Origin: Streptomyces deccanensis
GTDB taxonomy: Bacteria; Actinomycetota; Actinomycetes; Streptomycetales; Streptomycetaceae
NCBI RefSeq assembly: GCF_022385335.1
Contig: NZ_CP092431.1
Location: forward strand, 4,898,001-4,962,000
Length of the DNA: 64,000 bases
Direction of reading: 5' to 3'
Part shown: one piece after another, positions 9,049 through 18,553 of the stretch
Layout of the letters: each line of letters starts with the position of its first letter
Position numbering within the stretch: the first letter of the stretch is position 1
Notes under the pieces: generated by a model
Told to the model about the DNA's origin: nothing
Databases searched by the model: none
Seen by the model: the letters and a program-made list of their open reading frames with translations, nothing else
Translations under genes and position numbers: made by a program

Positions 9049-9077
9049 GGGCGCCGCGCGGCTTCCGCGCGGCGCCC
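9049..9077 (+). terminator. Terminator after vdh
   Basis: A 13-bp perfect GC stem (9049-9061 with 9065-9077) with a 3-nt loop, 10 nt after the stop codon. Confidence 0.8.
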
Positions 9078-9349
9078 GCGGTACCCGGCGGCGGCTTTAG
9101 AGAGAACTCTCACTTCGTACGGCGGGTCGCCCGCCCAGAAACGGTTAAAATCACCGTTGACCAGCGGGGAAAGGGCTCCTCGCAGGTTCTGGGCACGGGC
9201 ACGTCCTGCGGGCGACGTACCGTATGGGCGTGGGCTCAGGTACCGTGGAAGCCCTACGGACCGGTCTCTCCACGGAGAGTCCGTTCCAGATCATGAACGC
9301 GTGTCAAGACTCTGGGGCCGTCGAGCCCCGTCACCGAGGGGGTCGAGCC
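9078..9349 (+). promoter_or_regulatory. Leader/promoter region of the DUF3073-type gene
   Basis: About 270 nt without a gene. It holds a short palindrome GAGAGAACTCTC near 9099-9110 and a 6-bp inverted repeat AACGGT-N7-ACCGTT at 9140-9158 flanking TAAAATC. I could not fix a promoter. A long leader is likely. Confidence 0.3.
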
Positions 9350-9604
9350 ATGGGGCGCGGCCGGGCCAAGGCCAAGCAGACGAAGGTCGCCCGCCAGCTG
9401 AAGTACAACAGCGGCGGGACTGACCTGTCGCGTCTGGCCAGCGAGCTGGGCGCTTCGACTTCGAGCCAACCGCCGAACGGCGAGCCGTTCGAGGACGACG
9501 AGGACGAAGACGACCCGTACGCCCAGTACGCGGATCTCTACAACGACGATGAGGACGACGAGGACGATCAGTCCGGTCCCGCCTCTCATCGTCGCGGCGC
9601 TTGA
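9350..9604 (+). CDS. Small acidic-tailed DUF3073-type protein
   Basis: An 84-residue protein with a basic head MGRGRAKAKQTKVARQLKYN and a long Asp/Glu-rich tail (about residues 45-76, blocks such as DDEDEDDPYAQYADL). This matches the DUF3073 family, universal in actinobacteria and usually located between vdh and purM in Streptomyces. The charge split suggests nucleic-acid contact by the head and autoinhibition or protein binding by the tail, but that is inference. ATG 9350 is preceded by GAGGGGG at about 9336-9342. It ends in a clear intrinsic terminator. Confidence 0.88.
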   Translation: MGRGRAKAKQTKVARQLKYNSGGTDLSRLASELGASTSSQPPNGEPFEDDEDEDDPYAQYADLYNDDEDDEDDQSGPASHRRGA

Positions 9605-9621
9605 CGATCTAGCCGCGCTCC

Positions 9622-9659
9622 ACCCGGTCCGGGCGGGTTGCTCCGCCGGACCGGGTTTT
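9622..9659 (+). terminator. Intrinsic terminator after the DUF3073-type gene
   Basis: An 11-bp stem (9622-9632 with 9646-9656) is followed by a T4 run (9656-9659). Confidence 0.85.
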
Positions 9660-9821
9660 GTGCGTGTTCGCTCCGCTGGGAGTGGCCGGGCGCCTCAGAG
9701 CTCGGGGGTCACTGTGCGTTCGCGGCCGCGGGTTCCCCGTGGCTGATCGCGCCGTTCCCCGCGCCCCTTTTGGGTCTTCGACCCATCGGGGGCGCTTTGG
9801 CGTGGCCGGATGCGTCGCCGG

Positions 9822-10892
9822 TCAGCCGCGTGCGTAGTCGCCGACCAGTTCGGCGCCTGTGGTGTGGTCGGCGCGGTCGGTGATCTCGCCCGCGACCCAG
9901 GCGTCGACGCCGCGGTCCGCCAAGGTGGTCAGGGCCACGTCGGCCGATTCCTGGGGGACGATGGCGATCATGCCCACGCCCATGTTCAGGGTCTTCTCCA
10001 GCTCCAGGCGTTCGACCTGACCGGTGGTGCCGACGAGGTCGAAGATCGGGGCCGGGGTCCAGGTGGAGCGGTCCACCGTGGCGTGCAGGGTGTCGGGGAT
10101 CACACGGGCCAGGTTGGCGGCCAGGCCGCCGCCGGTGACGTGGCTGAAGGCGTGGACCTCGGTGGTGCGGGTGAGGGCGAGACAGTCCAGCGAGTAGATC
10201 TTCGTCGGCTCCAGCAGCTCCGCGCCGAGGGTGCGGCCGAGCTCGGCGATCTCGGCGTCCAGGGAGAGGCCCGCCTGGTTGAGCAGGACGTGCCGGACGA
10301 GCGAGTACCCGTTCGAGTGAAGGCCGGAGGCCGCCATGGCGATCACCGCGTCACCCGTACGGATACGATCCGGGCCGAGCAGGCGTTCGGCCTCGACCAC
10401 GCCCGTGCCGGCGCCCGCGACGTCGAAGTCGTCGGGGCCGAGGAGGCCGGGGTGCTCGGCGGTCTCGCCGCCGACGAGGGCGCAGCCGGCGAGGACACAG
10501 CCCTCGGCGATGCCCTTGACGATGGCGGCGACCCGCTCGGGGTGGACCTTACCGACGCAGATGTAGTCGGTCATGAACAGCGGTTCGGCGCCGCAGACCA
10601 CGATGTCGTCCATCACCATGGCGACCAGGTCGTGGCCGATGGTGTCGTAGACGCCCAGCTGACGCGCGATGTCGACCTTCGTGCCGACGCCGTCCGTGGC
10701 GGAGGCCAGCAGCGGGCGCTCGTAGCGCTTGAGGGCGGAGGCGTCGAAGAGGCCGGCGAAGCCGCCGAGGCCGCCGAGGACCTCGGGGCGCCGGGTCTTC
10801 TTGACCCACTCCTTCATCAGCTCTACGGCGCGGTCGCCCGCCTCGATGTCGACGCCCGCGGCTGCGTAGCTGGCACCAGTTGTCTCAGACAT
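9822..10892 (-). CDS. purM: Phosphoribosylformylglycinamidine cyclo-ligase (AIR synthetase)
   Basis: A 356-residue PurM. It closes FGAM to AIR with ATP, the fifth step of de novo IMP synthesis, in the cytoplasm. The N-terminal GVDIEAGDRAVELMK and the ATDGVGTKVDIA nucleotide-binding segment (about residues 65-76) are typical, as are the Gly-rich VTGGGLAANLARV and the C-terminal MGVGMIAIV. It lies 67 nt downstream of purF on the same strand, so purF-purM is a probable operon. The ATG at 10892 is the natural start. Confidence 0.97.
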   Translation of the reverse strand: MSETTGASYAAAGVDIEAGDRAVELMKEWVKKTRRPEVLGGLGGFAGLFDASALKRYERPLLASATDGVGTKVDIARQLGVYDTIGHDLVAMVMDDIVVCGAEPLFMTDYICVGKVHPERVAAIVKGIAEGCVLAGCALVGGETAEHPGLLGPDDFDVAGAGTGVVEAERLLGPDRIRTGDAVIAMAASGLHSNGYSLVRHVLLNQAGLSLDAEIAELGRTLGAELLEPTKIYSLDCLALTRTTEVHAFSHVTGGGLAANLARVIPDTLHATVDRSTWTPAPIFDLVGTTGQVERLELEKTLNMGVGMIAIVPQESADVALTTLADRGVDAWVAGEITDRADHTTGAELVGDYARG

Positions 10893-10959
10893 GACGGTGA
10901 GAACTTTCGTGTCGTACTGCGGCAGGTAAGCAGGTGTTACCGGCTGTCTACGGGCAGTC

Positions 10960-12486
10960 TTACGGGCGACGGATCGCGTCGGCCGCGGCCGTGGCGGCGG
11001 GTCCGGCCGCCAGCTCGGTCTCCAGGAGCTGCTTGCCGAGCAGCTCGGGGTCCGGCAGCTCCATCGGGTACTCGCCGTCGAAGCAGGCGCGGCAGAGGTT
11101 CGGCTTGGCGATGGTGGTCGCCTCGATCATGCCGTCGATGGAGATGTAGGCCAGGGAGTCGGCGCCCAGGGAGGTGCCGATCTCGTCGATCGTCATGCCG
11201 TTGGCGATGAGTTCGGCACGGGTGGCGAAGTCGATGCCGAAGAAGCAGGGCCACTTCACGGGCGGGGACGAGATCCGGATGTGGACCTCGGCGGCGCCCG
11301 CCTCGCGGAGCATCCGGACCAGTGCGCGCTGGGTGTTGCCGCGGACGATCGAGTCGTCGACGACCACCAGGCGCTTGCCCTTGATGACTTCCTTGAGCGG
11401 GTTCAGCTTCAGCCGGATTCCGAGCTGGCGGATCGTCTGGGAGGGCTGGATGAACGTACGTCCGACGTACGCGTTCTTCACCAGACCCGCACCGAACGGG
11501 ATGCCCGAGGCCTCCGCGTAACCGATGGCGGCCGGGGTGCCGGACTCCGGGGTCGCTATGACCAGGTCGGCCTCGACAGGGGCTTCCTTGGCCAGCTTGC
11601 GGCCCATCTCCACGCGGGAGAGGTACACGTTCCGGCCGGCGATGTCGGTGTCCGGGCGGGCCAGGTACACGTACTCGAAGACACAGCCCTTGGGCTTCGC
11701 TTCCGCGAATCGCGAGGTGCGCAGGCCGTTCTCGTCGATGGCGACGAACTCGCCCGGCTCGATCTCGCGGACATAGCTCGCGCCGCAGATGTCGAGGGCG
11801 GCGGACTCGGAGGCGACCACCCAGCCGCGCTCCAGCCGGCCGAGGACCAGCGGGCGGATGCCCTGCGGGTCACGGGCGGCGTAGAGGGTGTGCTCGTCCA
11901 TGAAGACGAGGGAGAAGGCACCGCGCACCTGCGGGAGGACCGTGTGGGCGGCCTCCTCGATGGTCAGCGGCTTGCCGTCCTCGTCGACCTGGGCCGCGAG
12001 GAGCGCGGTGAGCAGGTCGGTGTCGTTGGTGGCCGCGACGCGCGGCGTACGGCCCTCCTGCTTGGGCAGGTCGGCGACCATCTCGGCGAGCTGGGCCGTG
12101 TTGACCAGGTTGCCGTTGTGGCCGAGCGCGATGGAGCCGTGCGCGGTGGCACGGAACGTGGGCTGGGCGTTCTCCCAGACGGAGGCGCCGGTGGTCGAGT
12201 AGCGGGCGTGACCGACCGCGATGTGACCCTGGAGGGAACCGAGCGAGGTCTCGTCGAAGACCTGGGACACGAGGCCCATGTCCTTGAAGACGAGGATCTG
12301 GGAGCCGTTGCTGACCGCGATACCCGCGGATTCCTGGCCCCGATGCTGGAGGGCGTAGAGCCCGAAGTACGTGAGCTTGGCGACCTCTTCACCCGGGGCC
12401 CAGACACCGAAGACGCCACACGCGTCCTGGGGGCCTTTCTCGCCGGGGAGAAGGTCGTGGTTGAGTCGTCCGTCACCACGTGGCAC
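10960..12486 (-). CDS. purF: Amidophosphoribosyltransferase
   Basis: A 508-residue PurF, catalysing the committed step of purine synthesis (PRPP plus glutamine to phosphoribosylamine). The first 22 residues form a short propeptide ending before Cys23 (DACGVFGV), which becomes the N-terminal glutaminase nucleophile after cleavage. The PRPP loop VVVDDSIVRGNT lies around residue 370. Cysteines in WPCFFGIDFA and LCRACFDGEYP fit the iron-sulfur-containing Bacillus-type enzyme. The start is a GTG at 12486. It precedes purM by 67 nt. Confidence 0.97.
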   Translation of the reverse strand: MPRGDGRLNHDLLPGEKGPQDACGVFGVWAPGEEVAKLTYFGLYALQHRGQESAGIAVSNGSQILVFKDMGLVSQVFDETSLGSLQGHIAVGHARYSTTGASVWENAQPTFRATAHGSIALGHNGNLVNTAQLAEMVADLPKQEGRTPRVAATNDTDLLTALLAAQVDEDGKPLTIEEAAHTVLPQVRGAFSLVFMDEHTLYAARDPQGIRPLVLGRLERGWVVASESAALDICGASYVREIEPGEFVAIDENGLRTSRFAEAKPKGCVFEYVYLARPDTDIAGRNVYLSRVEMGRKLAKEAPVEADLVIATPESGTPAAIGYAEASGIPFGAGLVKNAYVGRTFIQPSQTIRQLGIRLKLNPLKEVIKGKRLVVVDDSIVRGNTQRALVRMLREAGAAEVHIRISSPPVKWPCFFGIDFATRAELIANGMTIDEIGTSLGADSLAYISIDGMIEATTIAKPNLCRACFDGEYPMELPDPELLGKQLLETELAAGPAATAAADAIRRP

Positions 12487-12570
12487 GCCACCGAGTGTAG
12501 GCGAGATCGCGCACCGGTCCGAATCCGGTGATCTCGCCCGCCCCGGTCCCCGACTGCGGCCCTCCGCAGG

Positions 12571-13389
12571 TCACTTGTCGGCGACGGCTCCGACACCCGT
12601 GTTGTTTTCGCTGGTCAGCGTGATGCCGCGGTGATCGATCCGATACTTCACCGTGCCCTTGAAGAGCTCCAGAAGGCTGCGCTCGGCGGCCATGAGTGAA
12701 TCCGAGCACATCTTGCGGGTGGTCCGCGGGTTGCCGAGGGTGATCTCGTCCTCGCTCACCGTGGCCTTCGCGGAGATGTCGTTGCAGCCGACGCTTCCGC
12801 TGAGGGTGCCCGCCTTCTTGTCGAGGGTGAACCAGGCCTTGCCCCGGGCGGCCTCGGGGAGCGAGGTGGCGACGTCGTGGTCCGTGAGGGAGTCGATCCG
12901 CCACGTGGTGCCGTAGAGCTCCGCGGGCTTCTCCTCGGTCAGCTCGACGGTGTCGCCGTCGCCGGTGGTGAGGGTGAGCTTGCCGTCGCCGGTGGTCGCG
13001 GCCGTGAACGTCTCGGTGTCGAGGGTGTGGGCGAAGCTCTTCTCGAACGTCATCGGGGCGTCGCCGCAGGCCATCTCGGTGGACCGGGCGGTCTCGAAGT
13101 CGATGCCGTCGTCCTCGAAGGCAGCGGTGGAGCCGAAGGTGTTGCAGCCGTAGTTGCCGTCGACGTCACCATTGTCGGCGATCTTCAGGTAGGCGCTGTC
13201 GGGGGCCTTCTGGGTCTTCCCGCCCACGGTCAGGCTGTCGACCTTCCAGCGGACGCCGGTGACCGAGGACTTCGTGGCGGCCGAGCCGACGTTGCCGCTG
13301 CCGGAGTCGCCGGCCGACTCGGTGCCGCAGGCCGCGAGCAGCGGGAGCGGGAGCAGTGCCAGGGCGGTGAGGGTCAGTCGCTTGTCCAT
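12571..13389 (-). CDS. META-domain lipoprotein
   Basis: A 272-residue exported lipoprotein. It has an MDKR start, a hydrophobic core and an LAAC lipobox (Cys near residue 21), so it should be anchored to the outer face of the membrane. Two META/HslJ-type repeats follow: VRWKVDSLTV...GCNTFGSTA and TTWRIDSLTD...GCNDISAKA, each with the typical G-C-N signature and a later Cys (EMACGD, RKMCSD) that could form a disulfide. META/HslJ proteins are linked to stress or antibiotic tolerance in other bacteria. ATG 13389 was taken as start because the 12 residues before it are not signal-like. Confidence 0.88.
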   Translation of the reverse strand: MDKRLTLTALALLPLPLLAACGTESAGDSGSGNVGSAATKSSVTGVRWKVDSLTVGGKTQKAPDSAYLKIADNGDVDGNYGCNTFGSTAAFEDDGIDFETARSTEMACGDAPMTFEKSFAHTLDTETFTAATTGDGKLTLTTGDGDTVELTEEKPAELYGTTWRIDSLTDHDVATSLPEAARGKAWFTLDKKAGTLSGSVGCNDISAKATVSEDEITLGNPRTTRKMCSDSLMAAERSLLELFKGTVKYRIDHRGITLTSENNTGVGAVADK

Positions 13390-13443
13390 GGCGGTGGGAC
13401 GGGTGGGGTGCGTGGGTGGTTCCACCGGGTTTCGTGGCCCGGA

Positions 13444-14241
13444 TCAGCGCATCAGGGGCAGCAGCCCGCTCAGGTCCGCCCGCTCGCCGCTCGCGCTGAC
13501 CTGGGCGCCGTCCAGGGCGGCGGCCCACTCGACCCGGCCGGTCGCGAGCCGGACCCAGGTCAGCGGGTCGGTCTCGACGACGTTCGGCGGGGTGCCCCGG
13601 GTGTGCCGGGGCCCCTCCACGCACTGCACGACGGCGTACGGCGGGATCCGCACCTCCGTGGAGCCACCGGGCGCCCTGGCGGCGAGGGTGTCGGCGAGCA
13701 GCCGGACGCAGGTGGCGAGGGCGGTCCGGTCGAAGGGGACGTCGAGGCCGGGGACGGCGGCGTTCAGGTCGTCGGTGTGGACGACCAGCTCGATCGTGCG
13801 GGTGACCAGGTAGTCGTCGAGCAGCATGCCGCCGGCCCGAGTGTCGATGATCCGGCCCTGCGGGGCTGCCTCGAGCGCGTCTGCGAGCCGCCGCTGCACG
13901 TCCGCGTAGAGGGCGGCGAGGACGGGGTGGGCCTCGGCCAGCTCGTGGCTCCTCTCCGCGATGGCAGCGGCGTGCGCGGCGGTCGCGGAGGGGTAGTCGA
14001 GCGCGTTCAGCTCGGCCTTCGGGGGCTCCGGCCGCTCCAGGGCCCGGCTGACGCTCTCCACGGCCATGGTGAGGTGCGCGGCCAGGTCCCGCACGGTCCA
14101 CTCCCCGAGCCGCGTCGGCGAGGCGAGCTGCTCCGCGGTGAGGGTGCCCACCGCCTCCCGTACGTTCTCGAACTGGGCCAGCACCGCCTTGCGGGTCTTG
14201 GCGGGGTCGTAGGCGCGGGGGCGTTTCCTGGCGGGGGGCAT
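13444..14241 (-). CDS. Maleylpyruvate isomerase-like / sterol-carrier family protein
   Basis: A 265-residue protein of the DinB/mycothiol-dependent isomerase fold. The N-terminal half has the family pattern of a four-helix bundle with GEWTVRDLAAHLTMAVESV (around residues 45-63; His is a usual metal ligand), and MLLDDYLVTRTIELVVHTDDL further on supplies the His-Asp-Asp segment. The C-terminal 90 residues resemble the SCP2-like or MDMPI C-terminal domain. Such proteins use mycothiol or bind small hydrophobics; the substrate is unknown. ATG 14241 was chosen; upstream in-frame residues look non-coding. Divergent from the Uma2-like gene. Confidence 0.8.
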   Translation of the reverse strand: MPPARKRPRAYDPAKTRKAVLAQFENVREAVGTLTAEQLASPTRLGEWTVRDLAAHLTMAVESVSRALERPEPPKAELNALDYPSATAAHAAAIAERSHELAEAHPVLAALYADVQRRLADALEAAPQGRIIDTRAGGMLLDDYLVTRTIELVVHTDDLNAAVPGLDVPFDRTALATCVRLLADTLAARAPGGSTEVRIPPYAVVQCVEGPRHTRGTPPNVVETDPLTWVRLATGRVEWAAALDGAQVSASGERADLSGLLPLMR

Positions 14242-14374
14242 GGAGTGAGCGTAGGGGAGGGCGGGGCGGGCGGGAGGGTCACCCGGAAGGATGATCGAAG
14301 GCGGGGTGCGCCTCGCTCCGGCGGTCCCCCGGCGACACTGGCCTTTTCGCCAGGAGGGAGGCGGTCCGACGGCC

Positions 14375-14950
14375 ATGGCAGAGCGCACGTCCCAGATGTC
14401 GGTGGAGGATTTCGAAACGATCGCCGCTGCCGCCCCCGAGACCGTCGCGCTGGAGTTCGTCGGCGGGCGGATCGGGGTCAAGAAGGCGACGGACGGGGAC
14501 CACGGCACTATCGTGGCCTGGCTGGCCCGGTGCTGTATGCGGTCGAGGCCCGACCTGGACCTGTGTCATGACCGGGGACTCCGCGTGGAGACCTCCCGGC
14601 GCGGCAGAGCGAGGCCGGACGCCGTGATCGCGCCCGAGGCCCACTTCGCGGGACACGGCGAGTGGGCCGACCCCGACGGTGCCCTCATGGTCGTCGAGGT
14701 CACCTCGTACGACTCCGACACCGACCGGCGGGACCGGCACGAGAAGCCCGCGGCGTACGGGCAGTCCGGGATCCCCCTGTATCTGCTGATCGACCGGGAC
14801 TCGTGCACCCTCACCGTGCACAGCGGCCCGGACCGGCAGGTCGGCGGTTACCGCGACGTACGCATCGCGAAGTTCGGCGAGAAGGTCCGCATCCCCGGCC
14901 CGATGAACATCGAACTGGACACAGAGATCCTCAAGAACTACGTCCGCTGA
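14375..14950 (+). CDS. Uma2 family protein (DUF820, restriction-endonuclease-like fold)
   Basis: A 191-residue protein. The DUF820/Uma2 layout is visible: an N-terminal MSVEDFETIAA helix, ELEFV-like VALEFVGGRIG (about residue 25-37), GRARPDAVIAPEAHF (about 80-94; the PD of PD-(D/E)xK), MVVEVTSYDS with the ExT pair (about 108-117) and KPAAYGQSGIPLYLLIDR. Many streptomycete paralogues exist; the nuclease activity is predicted from fold only. ATG 14375 follows AGGAGGGAGG. A shared bidirectional terminator separates it from purL. Confidence 0.88.
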   Translation: MAERTSQMSVEDFETIAAAAPETVALEFVGGRIGVKKATDGDHGTIVAWLARCCMRSRPDLDLCHDRGLRVETSRRGRARPDAVIAPEAHFAGHGEWADPDGALMVVEVTSYDSDTDRRDRHEKPAAYGQSGIPLYLLIDRDSCTLTVHSGPDRQVGGYRDVRIAKFGEKVRIPGPMNIELDTEILKNYVR

Positions 14951-14964
14951 CCCCGAGGACATGG

Positions 14965-15004
14965 CGAAGCCCCGCCCGGACGTACCGATCCGGGCGGGGC
15001 TTCG
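14965..15004. terminator. Bidirectional terminator between the Uma2-like gene and purL
   Basis: A perfect 16-bp stem (14965-14980 with 14989-15004) between convergent genes. Confidence 0.85.
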
Positions 15005-15016
15005 TCGTATGCGGGA

Positions 15017-17275
15017 CTACGCCAGCAGGGCCGGGATCGTGCCCTCGTGGGCCGTGCGCAGCTCCTCCAGGGAGAGGGTGAACTCGCCCTGGATCTCGAC
15101 CGTGTCGCCGTCCACGACACCGATGCGCGTGACCGGGAGCCCCCGGGCGCCGCACATGTCGTTGAAGCGGACCTCCTCGGAGCGGGGGACGGCCACGACG
15201 GCGCGGCCGGCCGACTCCGAGAGGAGGAAGGTGAACGCGTCCAGACCGTCGGGGACGATCAGGCGGGCGCCCTTGCCGCCGAGCAGCGCCGACTCCACCA
15301 CCGCCTGGATCAGGCCGCCGTCGGAGAGGTCGTGCGCGGAGTCGATCATGCCGTCGCGGGAGGCGGAGATCAGGATCTCGGCGAGCAGGCGCTCGCGCTC
15401 CAGGTCGACCTGCGGGGGCAGACCGCCGAGGTGGTCGTGGACGACCTGGGACCAGGCCGAGCCGCCGAACTCCTCACGGGTGTCGCCGAGCAGGTAGAGC
15501 AGCTGGCCCTCCTCCTGGAAGGCGACCGGCGTGCGGCGCGCGACATCGTCGATGACGCCCAGGACCGCGACGACCGGGGTGGGGTGGATGGCCACCTCGC
15601 CCGTCTGGTTGTAGAGGGAGACGTTGCCGCCGGTCACCGGGGTGCCCAGCTGCTGGCAGGCGTCCGCCAGACCGCGTACGGCCTCGGCGAACTGCCACAT
15701 GACCGCCGGGTCCTCCGGCGAGCCGAAGTTCAGACAGTCGGAGACGGCGAGCGGCTTGGCGCCGGTGGTGGCGACGTTGCGGTACGCCTCCGCCAGGGCC
15801 AGCTGGGCGCCGTGGTACGGGTCCAGCTTGGCGTAGCGGCCGTTGCCGTCGGTCGCGATGGCGACGCCCAGGCCGCTCTCCTCGTCGACGCGGATCATGC
15901 CGGAGTCCTCGGGCTGGGCGAGGACCGTGTTGCCCTGCACGAAGTGGTCGTACTGCGAGGTGATCCAGGACTTCGAGGCCTGGTTGGGGGACGCCACCAG
16001 CTTCAGGACCTGGTCCCTCAGCTCCTCGGACGTCGCCGGGCGCGGCAGCTTGTTCGCGTCGTCCGCCTGGAGCTCGTCCTGCCAGGACGGGCGGGCGTAC
16101 GGGCGCTCGTAGACCGGGCCGTCGTGCGCGACCGTGCGCGGGTCGACGTCGACGATCTTTCCGCCGTGCCAGAAGATCTCCAGCCGGTCGCCGTCGGTGA
16201 CCTCACCGATCACCGTGGCGATGACGTCCCACTTGTCGCAGATCTCCAGGAAGCGGTCGACCTTCTCCGGCTCCACGACCGCGCACATGCGTTCCTGCGA
16301 CTCGCTCATGAGGATTTCCTCGGGCGAGAGGGTCGAGTCGCGCAGGGGGACGTCGTCGAGGGTGACGCGCATGCCGCCGGAGCCGTTGGACGCCAGCTCG
16401 GACGTGGCGCAGGACAGGCCCGCCGCGCCGAGGTCCTGGATGCCGACGACCAGCTTCTCCTTGAACGCCTCCAGGGTGCACTCGATGAGGAGCTTCTCCT
16501 GGAAGGGGTCGCCGACCTGGACGGCGGGCCGCTTGGAGGGCTTGGCGTCGTCGAAGGTCTCGGAGGCCAGGATGGAGGCGCCGCCGATGCCGTCGCCGCC
16601 GGTGCGGGCCCCGTAGAGGATGACCTTGTTGCCGGCGCCGGAGGCCTTCGCGAGGTGGATGTCCTCGTGCCGCATGACGCCGATGGCACCGGCGTTGACC
16701 AGCGGGTTGCCCTGGTAGCAGGCGTCGAAGACGACCTCGCCGCCGATGTTCGGCAGGCCCAGGCAGTTGCCGTAGCCGCCGATGCCGGCGACGACGCCGG
16801 GCAGGACGCGCTTGGTGTCGGGGTGGTCGGCCGCGCCGAAGCGCAGCGGGTCGACGACGGCGACCGGGCGGGCGCCCATCGCGATGATGTCGCGCACGAT
16901 GCCGCCGACGCCCGTGGCCGCGCCCTGGTAGGGCTCGACGTACGAGGGGTGGTTGTGCGACTCGACCTTGAAGGTGACCGCGTAGCCCTGGCCGACGTCG
17001 ACGACGCCGGCGTTCTCGCCGATGCCGACGAGGAGGGCGTCCGACTGGGGTGCCTTCTCGCCGAACTGGCGCAGGTGGACCTTCGAGGACTTGTACGAGC
17101 AGTGCTCGGACCACATGACGGAGTACATGGCCAGCTCGGCACCGGTGGGCCGGCGGCCGAGGATCTCGACGACCCGCTCGTACTCGTCCTTTTTCAGGCC
17201 CAGTTCGGCCCAGGGCAGCTCGACGTCGGGGGTCGCGGCCGCGTGCTCGACCGTGTCCAGAGGCGTCCGGCTCAT
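15017..17275 (-). CDS. purL: Phosphoribosylformylglycinamidine synthase subunit II
   Basis: A 752-residue small-type PurL. It is the ATP-dependent synthetase subunit that converts FGAR to FGAM using ammonia from PurQ and needs PurS. The sequence shows [16 protein letters not shown] (the phosphate-binding start), [10 protein letters not shown] (active-site His), GVGGIVRDI and [17 protein letters not shown]. Length and order are normal. Its ATG overlaps the purQ stop codon by 4 nt (ATGA at 17272-17275), implying coupled translation in a purS-purQ-purL operon. Confidence 0.98.
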   Translation of the reverse strand: MSRTPLDTVEHAAATPDVELPWAELGLKKDEYERVVEILGRRPTGAELAMYSVMWSEHCSYKSSKVHLRQFGEKAPQSDALLVGIGENAGVVDVGQGYAVTFKVESHNHPSYVEPYQGAATGVGGIVRDIIAMGARPVAVVDPLRFGAADHPDTKRVLPGVVAGIGGYGNCLGLPNIGGEVVFDACYQGNPLVNAGAIGVMRHEDIHLAKASGAGNKVILYGARTGGDGIGGASILASETFDDAKPSKRPAVQVGDPFQEKLLIECTLEAFKEKLVVGIQDLGAAGLSCATSELASNGSGGMRVTLDDVPLRDSTLSPEEILMSESQERMCAVVEPEKVDRFLEICDKWDVIATVIGEVTDGDRLEIFWHGGKIVDVDPRTVAHDGPVYERPYARPSWQDELQADDANKLPRPATSEELRDQVLKLVASPNQASKSWITSQYDHFVQGNTVLAQPEDSGMIRVDEESGLGVAIATDGNGRYAKLDPYHGAQLALAEAYRNVATTGAKPLAVSDCLNFGSPEDPAVMWQFAEAVRGLADACQQLGTPVTGGNVSLYNQTGEVAIHPTPVVAVLGVIDDVARRTPVAFQEEGQLLYLLGDTREEFGGSAWSQVVHDHLGGLPPQVDLERERLLAEILISASRDGMIDSAHDLSDGGLIQAVVESALLGGKGARLIVPDGLDAFTFLLSESAGRAVVAVPRSEEVRFNDMCGARGLPVTRIGVVDGDTVEIQGEFTLSLEELRTAHEGTIPALLA

Positions 17276-17952
17276 GCGTTGACCAGCTTCTTGAGGATCG
17301 AGGTGAAGAACGGGAGGCCGTCGGTGCGGCCGGTGCCGATCAGCGGCTCCACGGCGTGCTCCGGGTGCGGCATGAGGCCCACCACGTTGCCGGCCTCGTT
17401 GGTGACGCCGGCGATGTCGCGCTGGGAGCCGTTGGGGTTGAAGTCGAGGTACCGGAAGGCGACACGGCCCTCGGCCTCCAGCTTGTCCAGCGTGTACGCG
17501 TCGGCGACGTACTGCCCGTCGTTGTTCTTCAGCGGGATGTGGATCTCCTGGCCGGCCGTGTAGTCGGTGGTCCAGGAGGTCTCGGCGTTCTCCACCCGCA
17601 GCTTCTGGTCACGGCAGATGAAGTGCAGGTGGTCGTTGCGCAGCATCGTGCCCGGGAGGAGGTGGGCCTCGGTGAGGATCTGGAAGCCGTTGCAGATGCC
17701 GAGGACCGGCAGTCCGGCCTTCGCCTGCTCGATGAGCGTCTCCATCACCGGCGAGAAGCGCGCGATGGCGCCGGCGCGCAGATAGTCGCCGTAGGAAAAC
17801 CCGCCGCACAGCACCACGGCGTCGACCTGGTGGAGGTCCTTGTCCTTGTGCCAGAGAGCGACGGGCTCGGCACCGGCGAGCCGGATCGCGCGCTGCGTGT
17901 CCCGGTCGTCGAGGCTGCCGGGAAAAGTGACGACGCCAATACGTGCGGTCAC
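17272..17952 (-). CDS. purQ: Phosphoribosylformylglycinamidine synthase subunit I (glutaminase)
   Basis: A 226-residue class I glutamine amidotransferase that supplies ammonia to PurL. The nucleophile sits in [11 protein letters not shown] (Cys near residue 87) and the His-Glu pair in [11 protein letters not shown] near residues 195-200. GTG 17952 overlaps the purS stop codon (GTGA), and its stop overlaps the purL start. Cytoplasmic; part of the PurSQL complex. Confidence 0.98.
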   Translation of the reverse strand: MTARIGVVTFPGSLDDRDTQRAIRLAGAEPVALWHKDKDLHQVDAVVLCGGFSYGDYLRAGAIARFSPVMETLIEQAKAGLPVLGICNGFQILTEAHLLPGTMLRNDHLHFICRDQKLRVENAETSWTTDYTAGQEIHIPLKNNDGQYVADAYTLDKLEAEGRVAFRYLDFNPNGSQRDIAGVTNEAGNVVGLMPHPEHAVEPLIGTGRTDGLPFFTSILKKLVNA

Positions 17953-18212
17953 TTTCCGACCTCCGCGACTTCCTCCACCTTGACGGTGAAGTCCTCGATC
18001 ACGGTGTTGGCGAGGAAGGATTCCGCCAGTTCATGGATGCGGGCGAGCGCGGCGTCGTCCACCGGTCCGTCAACTTCCAGTTCGAATCGCTTTCCCTGAC
18101 GTACGTCGGAGACGCCCTCGAAACCGAGGCGCGGCAGCGCGCGCTGCACCGCCTGGCCCTGGGGGTCGAGGATCTCCGGCTTGAGCATGACGTCGACTAC
18201 GACGCGTGCCAC
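17949..18212 (-). CDS. purS: Phosphoribosylformylglycinamidine synthase subunit PurS
   Basis: An 87-residue PurS, the small structural subunit bridging PurQ and PurL. It has the typical start [34 protein letters not shown] and a short C-terminal helix. Two in-frame GTG codons are possible; 18212 was preferred because GGGAG lies 5 nt before it, while 18218 overlaps that site. First gene of the purSQL operon. Confidence 0.95.
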   Translation of the reverse strand: MARVVVDVMLKPEILDPQGQAVQRALPRLGFEGVSDVRQGKRFELEVDGPVDDAALARIHELAESFLANTVIEDFTVKVEEVAEVGK

Positions 18213-18553
18213 TGGCACTCCCGGTGTGTGGTGCTGAGCAGGTTCCTTCAGACTACCCGTACAAAATTTCTACGCGGGTAGATTAGTAGGAAACTACAGG
18301 GATTCCGGGTGACGGCGGTCACGATCAGGTATCGGACGATCACCCTCACGAAAACTTCCGGGAAAGATCTCGGATCCCTATTGCGCGAGGGACACGCGGG
18401 CAGATTAAGTCTGTCTTCACAATGCAATGCCGGGCACTGTACAAATGAATTGGCAATAGCCGATACTTTGCCCAAATAACAGCCGGACAGTCGACATCTT
18501 CCTGACGTCAGGGCACGTCAACGGAGAGATGTCGCACGAAGGGACCGATATTC
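18213..18553. other. 341-nt divergent regulatory region between purS and the lsr2-like gene
   Basis: This must carry both promoters. It is clearly AT-richer than the genes. It holds a 7-bp inverted repeat CTACCCG-N15-CGGGTAG (18253-18259 with 18275-18281) around ACAAAATTTCTA, and a second patch at about 18445-18480 with TGTACAAATGAATTGGCAATAG. AT-rich islands are the preferred targets of Lsr2-type proteins, so autoregulation is plausible. No promoter was assigned with confidence. Confidence 0.5.
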
